Assembly (NCBI RefSeq): GCF_022539665.2
Contig: NC_081337.1
Span: 6,424,679-6,488,678, forward strand
From: Daphnia carinata
Taxonomy: Eukaryota; Arthropoda; Branchiopoda; Diplostraca; Daphniidae
Direction: 5' to 3'
Length of the DNA: 64,000 bases
Position numbers and translations under genes: made by a program. Positions 28,801-41,106 of this stretch are shown here, piece by piece (the first letter of the stretch is position 1; every line of letters starts with the position of its first letter). The notes below the pieces were generated by a model. That model worked only from the letters and a program-made list of their open reading frames with translations, searched no databases and was not told the origin of the DNA.

Positions 28801-31800
28801 AGCTGGGCGGTTGCCTGTTTGTTCTACGATCACCAAGAATGGATAGATACCCGTGTCGTAAGTTATTTTTTTGCTCCATTCAACTTTAATATGATTGTAA
28901 GGCTAATTTTTGGCGTGTGTTCCGACACAGTCGGTCGAAAGCTTTTCAGCAAACACGGCAGACATCAGTGCCGCCTTGCGCAAGTTCTCGCGCCGTCTTC
29001 AGGACACTGAGTTACCCAATGACGTGCAGAGTACTCAGGCCGTTTTGCAACACCAAGGCCAAGAATATGCCAGTCTCAAAATGGAGCTGAATAACGCCAA
29101 CGCACAAGGCGAAACATTATTAAACTTGATCAAAAAACCAGCTCCGCTTTCTACACCCGGACGCCGAAGCGAACCCTGGCTGGGTCAACTAGTCAACATC
29201 ACCACTGTAGAGAGGTAGTAGAATGTACTTTTTTTTTTTTTTGTTTCCATCCCAGTGAATATGACCTCCTTACTTTATTAACTGGATGATGTACCGTAAT
29301 AATTCTTGTTTCCATCGCAGGCTATTAATTCAAATGGATGAAACGCAAAGGACATTGGACGAGTTCTGGAACAAGCACGCCTTCCATCTCAGACTTTGCC
29401 TTCAACTTCGTCAGTTTGAACTCGATTTCAGAGAGTTGCAGGTAAATAGACGCAAGGCCACCATTTTTTTTTCCCCTCCCAATTTCTTTCTGGCTGATTA
29501 CAGATGTAAGAGCTGGCTGAAAGAGAGAGAGTTGACGTTTATTTTTTAGAAAGAATTCTATTCACATTCTATTTATCTCGATATGGCTGTTGCTATAGGT
29601 TGTTCTAAACGAAGATATCCAGGCCGTGTCGGACTTTGAAAGCGATGGTGATTCAGTCAGTGCAATCGACGCATTGCTCCAACAGACTCATGATTGCCGA
29701 ACCCGTTGCCAGGTGAATGTTGATATTTGGCATTCCAGAAACGTTTGTTTTCTGATAGAGAAAATCACCTTGACCATCGCCGTTTTACTTTCGCTCATTT
29801 TTCAGCTGGATCTAGATCGAGCCGACGCGCTCTACAGTCACGCAGCCAAACTTATGGCCGATTACGCCGACAGCCCTGTCGTCTTGGACTCTGTCCGGCC
29901 CAAGAGCATCGAATTACAGCGAGTGAGCCAAGCGTTACGAGATCTGTTTATTCAACGTCTCGAATCTCTGGAACGTTCTCGCGATTTGTATAATCGTATT
30001 GAAAAGGTACGCTTCGATAATTCACCATCTGCTTCGCTATTATTTGATGTTCGTTACACCGATTGGTTCTGAACGTTTCGATTCATCGCCACAGGCCAAT
30101 CGTTGGTGTTCGCAAGGCGTCGATCTTTTGGCGTCGCAACAGCTGGAGAAATGCTCTTCGCCCGAGTTTGCCGCACAAGCGCTGGCCGATATCGAACAGT
30201 TTCTTACGTCGGCTTCCGAGTTCCGTGATCCAACACAATTTCGTAATATGTTCCAGGATATAATAACACCCGAAACTAAGTCTTTAATCAATCAGGTAAG
30301 ATCTACTCGCTTTAATGACAGTTCCATTTTTTTTTTTTAAATTCAATTATATGTTTTTTCTGATTGTTGCAGGTGATTCAACGCCTTCAGGACGTGCAGG
30401 TGATGTGTGATAGACGAACCGTAGGTCTTCGACAAATTGTGACCCGCGCACGAGTCGTCCGACCAGTTCAAACGGTTCCGCCAGAACCGTCCACTTTGGT
30501 ACGTTCTGGTTCTCACAGCAGCGTCCAGGGACCCAAAGAGCCTTTAACTTCAGAAGTCGACAATAGTTCACCACCGGTCAGTGCCAACATCAAAGTACGC
30601 CATGTCTTAACTGAACTGCTGGAAACGGAGAGGATTTACGTCAACGAAATCAGTATCGTCTTGAAGGTATAAAAAAAAAAAAAAACTTGAATAGATTTTA
30701 ACTTATCTATTACTAACTCACATTCTCAACTGAAATTGTTTCTTGTCCACGTTAACAGGGATACAGGGATCAGTTGATGGATCCAGATCCTTATCAATCC
30801 GGCCCTTACCAAGTCCCGGTGCAGTTGGTAGACAAGACGGACGTCCTCTTTGGCAACTTGCCCGAAATCTGCGCGTTTCACGGTCAGATTCTTCTGCCAG
30901 ACTTGGAGAGTAGTCTCTCTAGCCCACAGCTAGTCGCTTCCTGTTTTCTCAGACATGTAAGAGTCTTTTTTTTTTTTTTTATAGTTTTTCTTTCGTCTGG
31001 GATCATTTTTTTTTCCTTTCCAGTGGGTAGTATTCCCATTTCCTTCAAGGTTGTCTTTTATGGTAGTCGTTAATCTTCTTTGCAATTTTTGGTTAAATCT
31101 TGATAGACGGAAGATTTGCACTCCTTGTACAGCTTCTACTGCCAGAACATACCGCAATCTGAAGAACTGCGTCGTCAGGTTGGAGAAAACAATCCGTTCC
31201 TTCGTCAGTGCCAAACGAGCCTTGGTCACAAACTTCCACTCAGTGCCTACTTGCTCAAGCCTGTCCAGAGAATTACCAAATATCAGCTCTTGCTTAAAGA
31301 TTTGATGAAGTACAGCCAGTCTACCCTTGACTCCTCTGAAGATGTCCACCATGACGATAACGACCTCCAATCGGCCCTAGGCGCCATGTTGACTGTTGTC
31401 CGTTGCGTCAATGACAGCATGCACCAAGTGGCCATCACTGGTTACCAAGTAAAATCGTTTTATTTTTTTTCAAACTGGATTGAAAGACAAATTCTTTTCA
31501 TCATGCCTACATATCATGGAACAAGCGTGTCATCATCTTCTGTTTTTTTTTTTTTTTTTTTAATCAATAGGGAAGTCTTGCCGAGCTGGGTCGATTGCTA
31601 CTTCAAGGTGGATTTAGCATGTGGGCTGAGGGGAAACGTGACCGTTTGCGGGAACTGCGGCTAAAACCGATGCAGCGTCATGTGTTCTTGTACGAACGGG
31701 GCGTCGTTCTGTGTAAACGCGTCGGTAAAGAAATGGACAAGGCTACTTACCAATTCAAACACCTCCTGAAGGTAAAATAACCTGGCCGCCTGCTAAGCTT

Positions 31801-33246
31801 TCACTCGCTCGCTTCGTTATTCAGTTGATACACTCTAATCGATCGCGCTCTCGGTACACAATCACGAAGAGCACCGTGTTCAAAACATTGTTCTGATCGA
31901 TTAGTTGTGTATGCCCGTTTTTAGTAGATTCACGTTCCCCCAAGCGCCACTTTTGACAATTTGGCATTGGTCAAGTTCAATTTGCTGATTTCTTTTGCGT
32001 GATTACATGCGTGACGCTATTTGACAGATGTCGGAAGTTGGCCTGACGGAAACGGTTCACAGCGGAAAAGGCAGCGACGCGCGCAAGTTTGAACTTTGGT
32101 TGCAAGGTGAGTGATAAAAATCGTTCGGAATAGTTCTTCCCGTTTCCATAATTCGCTGACTTTGATTGTCTCATAATTGGGTCGCAGGTCGTCACGAAGT
32201 TTGGGTGTTGCAAGCTCCTGCCCGTGATGTCAAAGAAACTTGGATTACTGAGATCAAACGTGTTCTACTTAATCAGTTTCATCAGCTGAAAGGTCAGACG
32301 ATCGCGCAAACATCATCGTCAAGGACGGGACCGACATTATCATCGATTGGTGCCAGTGGCGTCGTCGCACCGGCTGGAGGCGTTCAGAAAATGATCCAAA
32401 TTTCGTCGTCCATCCCCAACGGAGCACCGCATCCGTCTTCTCCCTACGGTCCAAAGTATGTAATCAACTTGATTGGCATTGATTATCTTCTCATTTTCCG
32501 TCGGAATGATGATTTATTTTTGCTCTCCATCTCATCAAAAGATCCCTACGCCCGGCGTCATCTTGTTCATCGTGGGAATACAACAACAGCACAGCCGGAA
32601 GTAGTAGCAGCAGCAGCGGTGTCAGCAGCACTGGTGATCGCAGTTCAATTGTGGATACGAGTGCATCGAGTACAATATCGAGGGCATCATCCGGAAGCCG
32701 GATGCTGCGTTCCACCACCGTCGACGAGGATGACGGATGGAGCACCGACTTTTCCCTCAGCGACGAAGACATGGGCGAAACTTATCTCGATCACGTCGAG
32801 GTGAGATCCTTCTGACTTGTGGATTAAAGATAATATGGCGAATTTAAACATTATTTTTGTATGTCGGCCAGGACGCTACACATTCGTTACGTCGCCGTTA
32901 TGTTGTATTGGCCGACTACGCCCCTCTGGGACCGACTGAGGCTGGCCTTCGTGAAGGAGACATCGTCGATCTTGTTCGTGTTGGCTGCGCGGGTTGGTGG
33001 TATGTCCGGCCGTCGTCAGGTTAGCAGAAAAGAAAAAAAGAATTGCATCTTTTGTTTTAACCTTTTGAATCTTAATCACAATTGCATTTTCTACCTAAAG
33101 TGGGTAACACTTCGTCGCAAGAAGGATGGGCACCGTCTGCCTACCTGGAAATGGCCCCCGCGCCGGCCATCAAATCGCCTTGCAGTTCTGGTACGCCGTC
33201 GCCGTCGGTCAGCAGCCAGGACAGCGAACACGATCTCCTACAGTAG
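25844..33246 (+). CDS. Mcf2l: Rho guanine nucleotide exchange factor, MCF2L/DBS orthologue (short isoform)
   Basis: Coding exons: 25844-25997, 27216-27299, 27706-27820, 28062-28152, 28447-28560, 28737-28857, 28931-29214, 29321-29441, 29599-29712, 29806-30006, 30095-30295, 30373-30666, 30759-30956, 31107-31448, 31571-31771, 32028-32106, 32188-32455, 32542-32800, 32872-33019, 33101-33246 (about 1,175 residues). Domains in order: CRAL-TRIO/Sec14 (about 85-225; YVLIVDRRSDRW, TTELGGCL); spectrin-like helices (about 225-530; TELPNDVQST, DEFWNKH); DH (about 610-810; LTELLETERIYVNE, LLKPVQRITKYQLLLKDLMK); PH (about 825-935; KPMQRHVFLYERGVVLCKR, KFELWLQ); SH3 (about 1085-1145; RYVVLADYAP, GDIVDLV, GWWYV, EGWAPSAYLE). 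Domain order and motifs match vertebrate DBS, which activates Cdc42/RhoA at membranes through phosphoinositide binding. The first exon (MQATADVSAYDEESERD) is a candidate and joins by phase 1. All phases agree except one +1 shift in exon 28737-28857. Orthology is near certain. Confidence 0.93.
26942..26959. repeat. Poly-G run (18 G)
   Basis: An uninterrupted run of 18 G lies in the intron between candidate first exon C and the first shared RhoGEF exon. Runs like this are prone to sequencing-length error. Confidence 0.95.
27135..27154. repeat. (GT)n microsatellite
   Basis: About ten GT units lie 60 bp upstream of the acceptor at 27215. Confidence 0.95.
27677..27702. repeat. Poly-A run abutting a 3' splice site
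   Basis: Twenty-six A residues lie directly before CAG|GTGG at 27705/27706, replacing the usual polypyrimidine tract of this RhoGEF intron. A T-rich stretch (about 27655-27668) lies just upstream of the A-run. Confidence 0.9.
28813..28828 (+). other. Mcf2l: Net +1 frameshift inside a CRAL-TRIO exon of the RhoGEF gene
   Basis: Exon 28737-28857 enters and must leave in phase 0 but is 121 bp long. The first part reads SQLTTELGGCL in the incoming frame. The continuation expected for the family (YDHQEWIDTRV) is in the next frame and joins the following exon correctly. The junction reads CCTGTTTGTTCTACG, which looks like a 4-bp near-tandem addition. It is either an assembly/sequencing error or a real truncating allele. 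Confidence 0.8.
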
Positions 33247-34492
33247 GAAAACAACACATGGAAAATGGATTTCTTTGGCAACCTAAAGCCGCTTTGCTTT
33301 AGTCTTCAAACGAGCCATTTTTGTTTTAGTTTTGCAGAGACTTTGTATATATCGAAACAACCTAGTTCGGAATCTTTCGCCAATCGCCAGCTAGATGTCT
33401 GTGTCTGTTTCAAATTTCATTTGATAAAGCATTTGTTTGTGTTTTTTTCTTGGAAATGCTTCCAATTTCCTTTACCACTTAGAATTGAATAGCCTCAGCT
33501 GTTTAATTACGTACTTGCTCCTCCCTTTTTTGTTATTTCATATACAAAATTTCTGTACGTGTTTATATAAGCTACTCGTGTATGTAGTGTACCTGAGCCC
33601 TACCTCTTGTATCTCATGCTGCTACGTAATGCATAATATAAAAAAAAAAAGTATGCGAGATACAAAAAAAAACGATATAAAATCACTGGAGCAAATAATC
33701 AAATAGAAAAATAGATCGTTGACATGGTCTACATAAACGAGTACGTGACTCATTGATCCGCTCTCTTTTCCCGACAGGTAAGTTTGGCTAGGAAACCCAT
33801 GGCAGTCACGGCAAAGTCAACTCGACTGTGGGCCTCACGGAACGTAATGAATCCATCGGATTGACGTCAGAAAATTAGATTCAGGCGTAAACATCAAGAA
33901 TAATAGATGGAGACTTCGCTTTAGTTTAGGGGGCTTGGAAATTGGCTGATGGAACGCGAAAAAAAAGAGACGATGGCGGTTGTCTCGACTACATCCATCA
34001 TGGCTTGTTCTCCTACCGCCTTGTCTAAAAAAAAAAAACACCTTATTGATATTGCAACTACTCGCTTTGACTCTTGCAAGTTGCAATATAAAAGAGCTGT
34101 CAGGCCACTGTTAAAGAGTGACGAGTCAAAAGACTGGGCAGAAATAGCGCACAAAATAGTTTTTTCTATTCTTTTTCTAAACGCATTTCTCTTTTTCCAA
34201 CTCTCTTATGCCGTTTGTATGTAAAGTTCTTTTTTTTTTTCTAAATCTTCTTTCTATTTGATTCGATTCATCGGCTGGCGAAGGCGAGTCGGAACAGAGT
34301 CATTTTCCAATAACCCGAAAATCATTCAAGTTGCAATAGTTTTCTGGCATCCTATGGCCGTCTCCTGGCGATGGGCTATTAGTTCATTACACAGGATTCA
34401 AAAGCCCCAAGCTTTTTATCTCTGTATTATCATTTTTCATTCCAAGTATAATTTGCATTGAGAACGGCCGTCAATTTGCGTTGTGTTTATAG
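33247..34492. other. RhoGEF 3' UTR and intergenic sequence between convergent genes
   Basis: This follows the RhoGEF stop (TAG 33244-33246). No canonical AATAAA was found close by, and A-rich runs occur at about 33640-33675. ORFs here are short and unsupported. The region ends at the left border of a 606-bp segment that recurs at the end of the window. Confidence 0.5.
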
Positions 34493-35098
34493 ACATGGTG
34501 ATGGAGGACTTACGTCATCAATCGAACTTCTGCTATCGAACTTGAGACTGTCCCGAACGATGTCCTATGCTAATGCCGTCGCTGATGAAAATCAGGGAAT
34601 CACGAACTTCTCAATAATCAATATATTACTATCAAAATACATGATTTGCATCTCATTTTGGGTAAAGCAGGTTAAGTTTTATCGAACTCCAAGTCAATTT
34701 TTAAATCTAACTTCTTGTGGAAAAAGTCGGGCTTAAAAAGTCGGGCTTACAGTCGCGACATTTCGTTTTTTTTTAATTTTTATTCTATATCTATGTGGTG
34801 TTCCGTAGCTAGTTGAAAATGCCACAAAAGCTCGTTTTCTTCCACCGTGTAAAACTGTACGAGTATTTTGAAAGAAAATATCTGTGTTTTACGTCAAATG
34901 CGTGTATTTCAGGCCAAAGCACACACTGGAATGGGTTTTTCTTTTTGGATCTAGAACATCTGCAGAGACACTGAAACAGTCAAACATTTGGCAAACAACA
35001 CCAACTGATAATCAAGATATATAGTATTTGTGATTGTTGTTGTACATAAATTTCTAATTCCATAATTAATAATTTGTCTTCTTCTTTGTCGTATGAAT
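34493..35098. repeat. 606-bp segment repeated without visible difference at 63395-64000
   Basis: Bases 34493-35098 match 63395-64000 with a constant offset of 28,902 and no mismatch or gap noticed. The second copy runs into the window edge, so the true length is unknown. At the second location the match starts at the last three bases (ACA) of the 3' LTR of the retroelement. This copy therefore looks like the unoccupied version of that insertion site (boundary at about 34495/34496). It holds a TTTATT at 34778-34783, a possible poly(A) signal for the minus-strand secreted-precursor gene. Confidence 0.95.
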
Positions 35099-36018
35099 AG
35101 ATTTTCACTCTCCCCCCCCCACTCTCGTTTTTTCTAGACATTAGTCTGTTTTTGTGTGTCTGTTGTCTTTCAAGTACTAACTGAATATTAAACACTTGGC
35201 CTTACGGTTCCCCAATCTCTACGAAAACAAAAGCATAGACGAAAATCAAACAAGCATCCCGGTATGTTCAGTTGGCTGCCCGGAATCCAATGAAGTTGGA
35301 ATACTCAATTTACCGGGAGGATGTCGATAAAGACAATGTGCACATAAAATACAAAAGAGCTACAGATAATAAGATCACCGTCGATGAAAAATAAATAAAT
35401 AAGACAAATGAATAGATTTTTTATCAAGCGAAAAATGATAAGGTTTTCTTAATTGGAACGAAAAGCACACGACGTAGTCGCAGCTATAATCGGGAAACAA
35501 TCAGGGGAAATAATATTATTTCAAAACAATAATTAGTTTTTAGTCACCTAGAGAAAAAAAATATCCGACATGTTTTTATCATATTCCTCCGTCTACATTT
35601 TGTCGCTTGTTTGTTATCAATTAGCCAGTTAGTCATTATCGGGAATACATAATAACACCAACACAAGATAGGCGTCTGAAAAAGGTAAAAACATTTGATT
35701 AGCACGAAATCCAACAACGAGATATGATAAAGAATGGAGACGAGGATAGGTTGAAGGAACGTGTTAGTGTCTTCCCTGATCTCGAGCCACCAGTCTCAAC
35801 TGATCATTCGATACAACCAACATGAGGTAACAGCTACTACCAATTAGTATAAATGGATTTAAAAAAAAAAAAGGGTAAAAGAACTCGGCAATAGAAATAT
35901 AGGCAGAAACAAAGGGAAATGTTTAGGGAATGACAGGCTCCTGTGTCCACCGTGTTTAATTGTTATCGTTTTGCCGTACACACCAGCAATTTAGTGTATG
36001 TGCTTTCTTGTCGTTCGT
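35099..36018. other. Probable 3' UTR of the minus-strand secreted-precursor gene
   Basis: No coding sequence is recognised downstream of that gene's stop codon at 36019-36021. The sequence is AT-rich with a C-run near 35113-35121. 3' UTR status is inferred from position alone. Confidence 0.4.
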
Positions 36019-39000
36019 TTAGCGTCCTTTCCAGTATTCTGCCAAGCACGAATCGCGACGACACAAAGCTTCGATTCGGGCAGCCTGACCGGCCAACGGG
36101 AAGAGATAATCAGCTTCCATCTGGTCCAATTGACCGAGCGCCGTTAGCAGATGACGTGATTGCGATTGACACAACAGGTCCGGACCGCAGAGAGCCAAAA
36201 CGTGATGTTGGAACTCGGCGTCGCAAGCTGCTTCATTGTCCGACTGCGCATTCAGTTTGAAAAAAAAAGGGAATATTGAAATGAAGAATAGGTCTATTAG
36301 CATATCCGGCCCTAAGGGAAGAATAAAAATATTCTACAGTATCGGTATCGATCGTCAATAACAAGGCCTCGGTACCCGTGAATTGATCTTCTTTTGCCAA
36401 ACTCGGGAGCTCTCTAAAAGATGGTTTTATTTCTTTATCTTTTACAAGATTAGAAAGAGAAAACCTGGAGAGAACTTGAGACCCACGGATTAGGTCTCCT
36501 AGAATCATTCAGGATCCGTACCGGTACGTAACTTGTCATCATTAAAAAAAATTATGTTGCATCATCTGTACTGCGAAGAGAGCCCATAGCAACCTGATGT
36601 TGATATTTCATAAACCAACTGAAGAAAGACGAGTATTTAGCCGTTAAGCTTTGTTTTTTTCCTCTTATTTCGCCATGTTCTCCGCACATTTGAAAAGCAG
36701 TAACGTGTGTCGAATTATTTGGCATGTAAAATGTATAAGGATGCCACCTTTAGGCAGTAATCAATCGACATTCGTATGATATGGTATCTTAAACCTAAAA
36801 AAAGCCGAAAGTGCCACTTTTGGCTTCCTTATTTTGTAGCGTTGAGATCTTTAATGTAATCTAGACTATGAGAGACACGGTATGTGCCGAAAGAAAAGGG
36901 AAGATGGCACTACTTCTACATCCTTTTTAGGCCATTCGTTATGTCTCGATTTCCGAGTATTGCTTCTTCAACGACGACGTGATTCGCACTCTGAAATGCA
37001 CTCAGGGGCGTTACTGTGTAGGAAGAGACGTCAAGCAGGTCGTTTAGGGTGTAACTTGACAGAAATTTATGTGAAGAAACGAAAACGAATGCCCTGTGAT
37101 TGTCATGCAGGAATGAAGTTAAGCATAAAGTTTCCATTACATCTTTTTCCTAAGTTTTGAAGAATGTGCAGAATGAGACCGTAGAGATCTTCCTTTTCTT
37201 TTTTTGAACAAGGAAAAAAAAGTGTGGCAAACCTGAGCTCGTTACATCATGATGACCAATTAAACATAAAGTTCAGATTCGTCTTCGTTGAACTCAAGAT
37301 ATCGATTTTAATTGCGACGTCAAAGAGTTGCACAAAGGGCGAAAGCAGTTATTCGTTGCTGGGGAACGTATGTAGACGGTGTTATTTTACTGCTTCGCAT
37401 GCAAACATGTCCAGATCGTTTCATTGCAAAACAACGATATTACTGCTTACATTTACATTAGAATGAGCTCCTCTTTCTGCTAGTTTATTATTCGCCTACA
37501 TCGTCATTTGTTGCATTATGCGACAGTGAAATAGTGTAAATGTTTTGGGTGTGGTCCGCACTCCTTCCTCGGCTCCAAGCAATATTCCTATGCTGCTACA
37601 CTGTGTATATGATCGATTTTTCTAAAATTCCATTAGGAAAATAAATATCAAATTCATTTCTCTTTAATGCCATGACGTAAATAATTGAAATGCCAGCTTG
37701 TATCAAAAGGCTTATATCTTTCGCCCCCGTCTTTCTCAATAATGTCGATAGAGCGAACGCGAAATCAAGCAAGAGGCAAGTATCCAAGAATTTGTACAGC
37801 TGTACCCTTTTTTCTATCTTACTGAATCCCATCTTTAACGAAGAAATCACGTATCGCAGTTGTTCAAATGGACCTGCCTGGTAGCCATTAGAGAAGCTGC
37901 AATTCTCATGCGACTCTGAGCTCATCCATCGCAAAAATGCGATTGGTACGTAAACGAAAAAAAGCAAAGATCAAATAAAATAATAAACCACTTTATCTTT
38001 AGTGAAAAAAAAAAATACAGGAAGAACTGTCCCGCCTTTGGCTCATCAGAGCCGAGACGTGCACGGAGGTCGGTCTCGTAACAATAACGTCAATGAACGG
38101 CTGCCCGTATCTAGCTTGATTGCTTCTTATCATAGACGTAGATAAGAGGCGGAAGAGTTCGTTCGCAAAAGAACGAGCACGTGCCCTTACTCCTTTATTT
38201 CTCGACCATTCCATCGTGTTCTTTTCTTTGCTAAATCTTTATACACAATGAACTGCATCGACACTGTGGGTGTTCATTTGATGCAGTGCACGTCAACTAG
38301 CGGGGGTACGTCGTACACGAGTAGAAGTAAAAAAAAAAAAAAGACGAGCCTATTGAGTCCGATGAAAGCGAGGACTTGTTTGATGGGGTGGCTATGACTT
38401 TTCCGGAAAAAAAGAAAGAAATAACATATATATGAAATAAAGGAAGAGAAGAAAAAGAATAAAGACGTGGAGGAACTGCAAATTGGTGCCATCAATCGAA
38501 ATGGTGCACGGCGTGCAGTCTCCGCGCCGTGATAATAATAGATCGACACCATCCAATGGAAGCAGTGGCAGCCAACAAAGTGCTATCTTTCTTCGAGATT
38601 CACTTTGTCAGAGATCTCGTTCTCAAATGCCTTGATCTCACTTAATGCTCTTGGATCATTCTTTCTTTTCTTTTCTTTTTTTTTAAATCAATTCTTTGTC
38701 GCGTAGAATTTTAACAATTTTAAGTATATTGGCTTACGCAAATGAAGCAGGCTTGATGTCGATGGCAAGCGTCGCTCAGTACCGGGCGGTAGCCACCGTA
38801 GAGATGCGAAACCATGTTACAAGTGGTCACCACTTGTTCAGCAATCACGCAGTCGTTGTTGTCTGCAAACAAAGGAAAACTATACTCTCAACGTATTATG
38901 TCATTTTCATATTAAACATTTACATTTGTAAACGAACGTGGGCAAATGATCTACCCAACAGCTCAGAATAACGATTAATAATTTATAAGACCATCACTCA

Positions 39001-41055
39001 GTTTCTAAGAACGAGAAGGGCAGCTTACTGTTGTAGACATTGGATGTTAATGAATAAGAAATACACTATATTATTACCATCGATTTCTGGTCCACTGAAA
39101 CCGGAATGATGACGGTTGGATCGTTTCACGGCGAAACGTTTGCGACGTTCATCATTTTGCAAGAGGCTCTTCTTCTTCTTTTTCTTGTTCTTCAATTTCT
39201 GATTAATAGCCGAACGTTTGACATCCGGCTCGTCGTCTTCTTCCTCATCATCATCTAGGCGGATGGCTTTCTCCAATTCTTCCGACAAGCGTTCAGTCAT
39301 CTGATCCAGTTCTTCTTCGTTGAGGTTGTCGACTAGTTCGGCCACTAGTTGTTCCCTCACGCGGTCAATGTTGTTCCGTTCACGCCGTTCCTCAACAACA
39401 CTCATCGCCGCGTCCAAAACCTCCTCCGCATCATCCAGACCAGACCCTGCTTCCATCGAACGGAAGCGTTTTTTCTTCCTGTCCGAAGCGTTGGAAGCTG
39501 TGGCATTGTAGCGCTTCTTCATGCCACCGATGTGTCCGGAATGGCGTTGATCTTCCGCCGATACGCGCTTACGTCGAAAGGCTAACGATCCGGCCATGGT
39601 CTTATAGTATTCAGACTCGACATAGTTCCTCATAGCCTCGTCATCTCCTTTGTTGTCGCTCCTTTTATCGTAGCCGAAATAATCGTCCCAATCGACGGAT
39701 TTCTTACGGATGACTCCGCTATGCACCTGAGCGTCGTTACTCAATTTGTGCTGCACTTGAGATGCACTGCGGTTCTTCGGTTCGGCTAAAGGCAAAGCCA
39801 AAGGCATCGAAGTCTCATTCGTTCTATTCTCTTCCGCTTTCGATTCGGTTGTGGGCGAAGGGGAGCTTCGTCTCTTGCGAAGAATCTGAAGTGCAGATCG
39901 GCCGTTTTCCTTGTTCTCGGCGGCATTCTGCAGCGAGGCGATCGATCGCTTCCGTATCACGCTAATAGCATTTTTAGTCTTTAAAGCATGTTGGACTCGT
40001 TTGGCTGCCTCCGACGGAATGCTCCGAATCGGCTCGTCTTGAATGTTTCCCACTCGGTGGAAGCCCCGGCCGAAAAATCGATCCTCGAATGGAATGCTTT
40101 TATCTTGTCTATCGAGTTCTTCTTCTTCAGTAGACTGATGTCGTCCGTAGGACGGCTCGTTGCTTTCTTGACCCTGAGAATGGAGAAAGCGCCAGCGAAG
40201 CGATGCGCGTGGCAATTTCCTCCAGTCTGATCCGGTCCGTTTCTTTTTCTCGCTTTTAAACTCTTCAGAATCTCGAGAGCGCTCCAGTTGAGATAGAAGA
40301 GCGTTAATCTCACGTCGTTCAAGACCCTGACTGAAAAGCTTTTTGAGCTCCAAACGCGAGACGAGTTCATCATCTTCTTCGTCCTCTTCGCTTTCCGAAA
40401 CTAAACTTTCGTTGCCCTCATTATTATCACCCTGTTCGGCGTGTGCGCCAATTTGGCTATCATAGTCTTCGTCGTCGGCCTCCTCCCTTTCTTCCAACAA
40501 TTGATTGACAAGTGAATTCATTCTCTTCCTGCGTTTGTCATCTATGGAATTGTTGGTGCGAGGACGATGCGCTGCTGGAGCTACTTTCTTTTTTTTCGGT
40601 AATGAAGGCGATTGATTTTCCCTGTTCTTCTCGTTCTCTTCCATTAAAATATTAAGAGCGATCTCTCTGGCCAGCTCGTCCAAGTCAACGGAATTATCTT
40701 CCTCTGCTTCCAAGTATGCGGCTAATGAATCGCTAAACTCATCATCAGCATTGTCTCCGCCTTCTATTTCAAAGTCGTCGTCTCCATCGTGCATACCACC
40801 GGATCTTTTCAACTCATTTGGGAAGCGATAGTGAGTGCGACCATGGGAAGACCTCAGCGACGATCTCTTGCGCGCCGACCGCTTGGCTTTGGCCATCGCT
40901 TCGATCGCAGAGCCCAGGTCATTGTCGTCGTTCTGGTCGTTAACCTCAATGGCGGAGGCGTTCTCGTTGACAGGTGCGCTGTAAACGACCAATAGTAGAC
41001 AGGAGAGCCATAACCATAAGCTGATTTGCCGCCACAACCTGACGGTGGCCATCAT
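36019..41055 (-). CDS. Secreted, basic-site-rich precursor with a ten-cysteine C-terminal domain (prohormone-like)
   Basis: Three exons join in frame: 39078-41055 (ATG at 41055 or 41052), 38738-38862, and 36019-36243 (TAA); about 775 residues. Donors are GATG|GTAATA and TGC|GTAAGC, and acceptors are TTTGCAG and TGCGCAG. A signal peptide is clear (RLWRQISLWLWLSCLLLVVY, then a probable cut near YSA|PVNEN). Exon 1 is acidic, apparently without cysteine after the signal peptide, and has many basic cleavage motifs (KRSARKR, DKRRKR, LRKRR, VIRKK, FRRKR, RRKRFAVKR), as in neuropeptide or growth-factor precursors. Exons 2-3 encode ten cysteines, including DACHRHQACFIC and ACDAEFQHHVLALCG. That pattern loosely recalls the C-x-x-H-D-x-C-Y-x-C and C-D-x-x-F-x-x-C motifs of secreted phospholipase A2, but with HQ where catalytic HD is expected. 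I do not recognise the family. The first possible ATG (41106) would add 17 residues before the signal peptide and is less likely. Confidence 0.82.
36244..38737 (-). other. Intron 2 of the secreted-precursor gene
   Basis: This 2.5-kb intron separates the two cysteine-rich exons. It contains only short unsupported ORFs, the largest being 123 codons on the minus strand at 37596-37967. No nested gene or element is recognised. Confidence 0.6.
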
Positions 41056-41106
41056 TCGAATTTTGTTTTCCTTCCCTTGATAGAAAATGAACAAACACAA
41101 GGGCAA

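Noticed and set aside
34458-34736. 92-codon ORF over the duplicated 606-bp segment, repeated at 63444
   Set aside because: Starts in different sequence at the two copies, and sits in the intergenic region between convergent genes; no protein features.
37596-37967. 123-codon minus-strand ORF in intron 2 of the secreted precursor
   Set aside because: No homology, and the intron is already explained by the in-frame exon junction.
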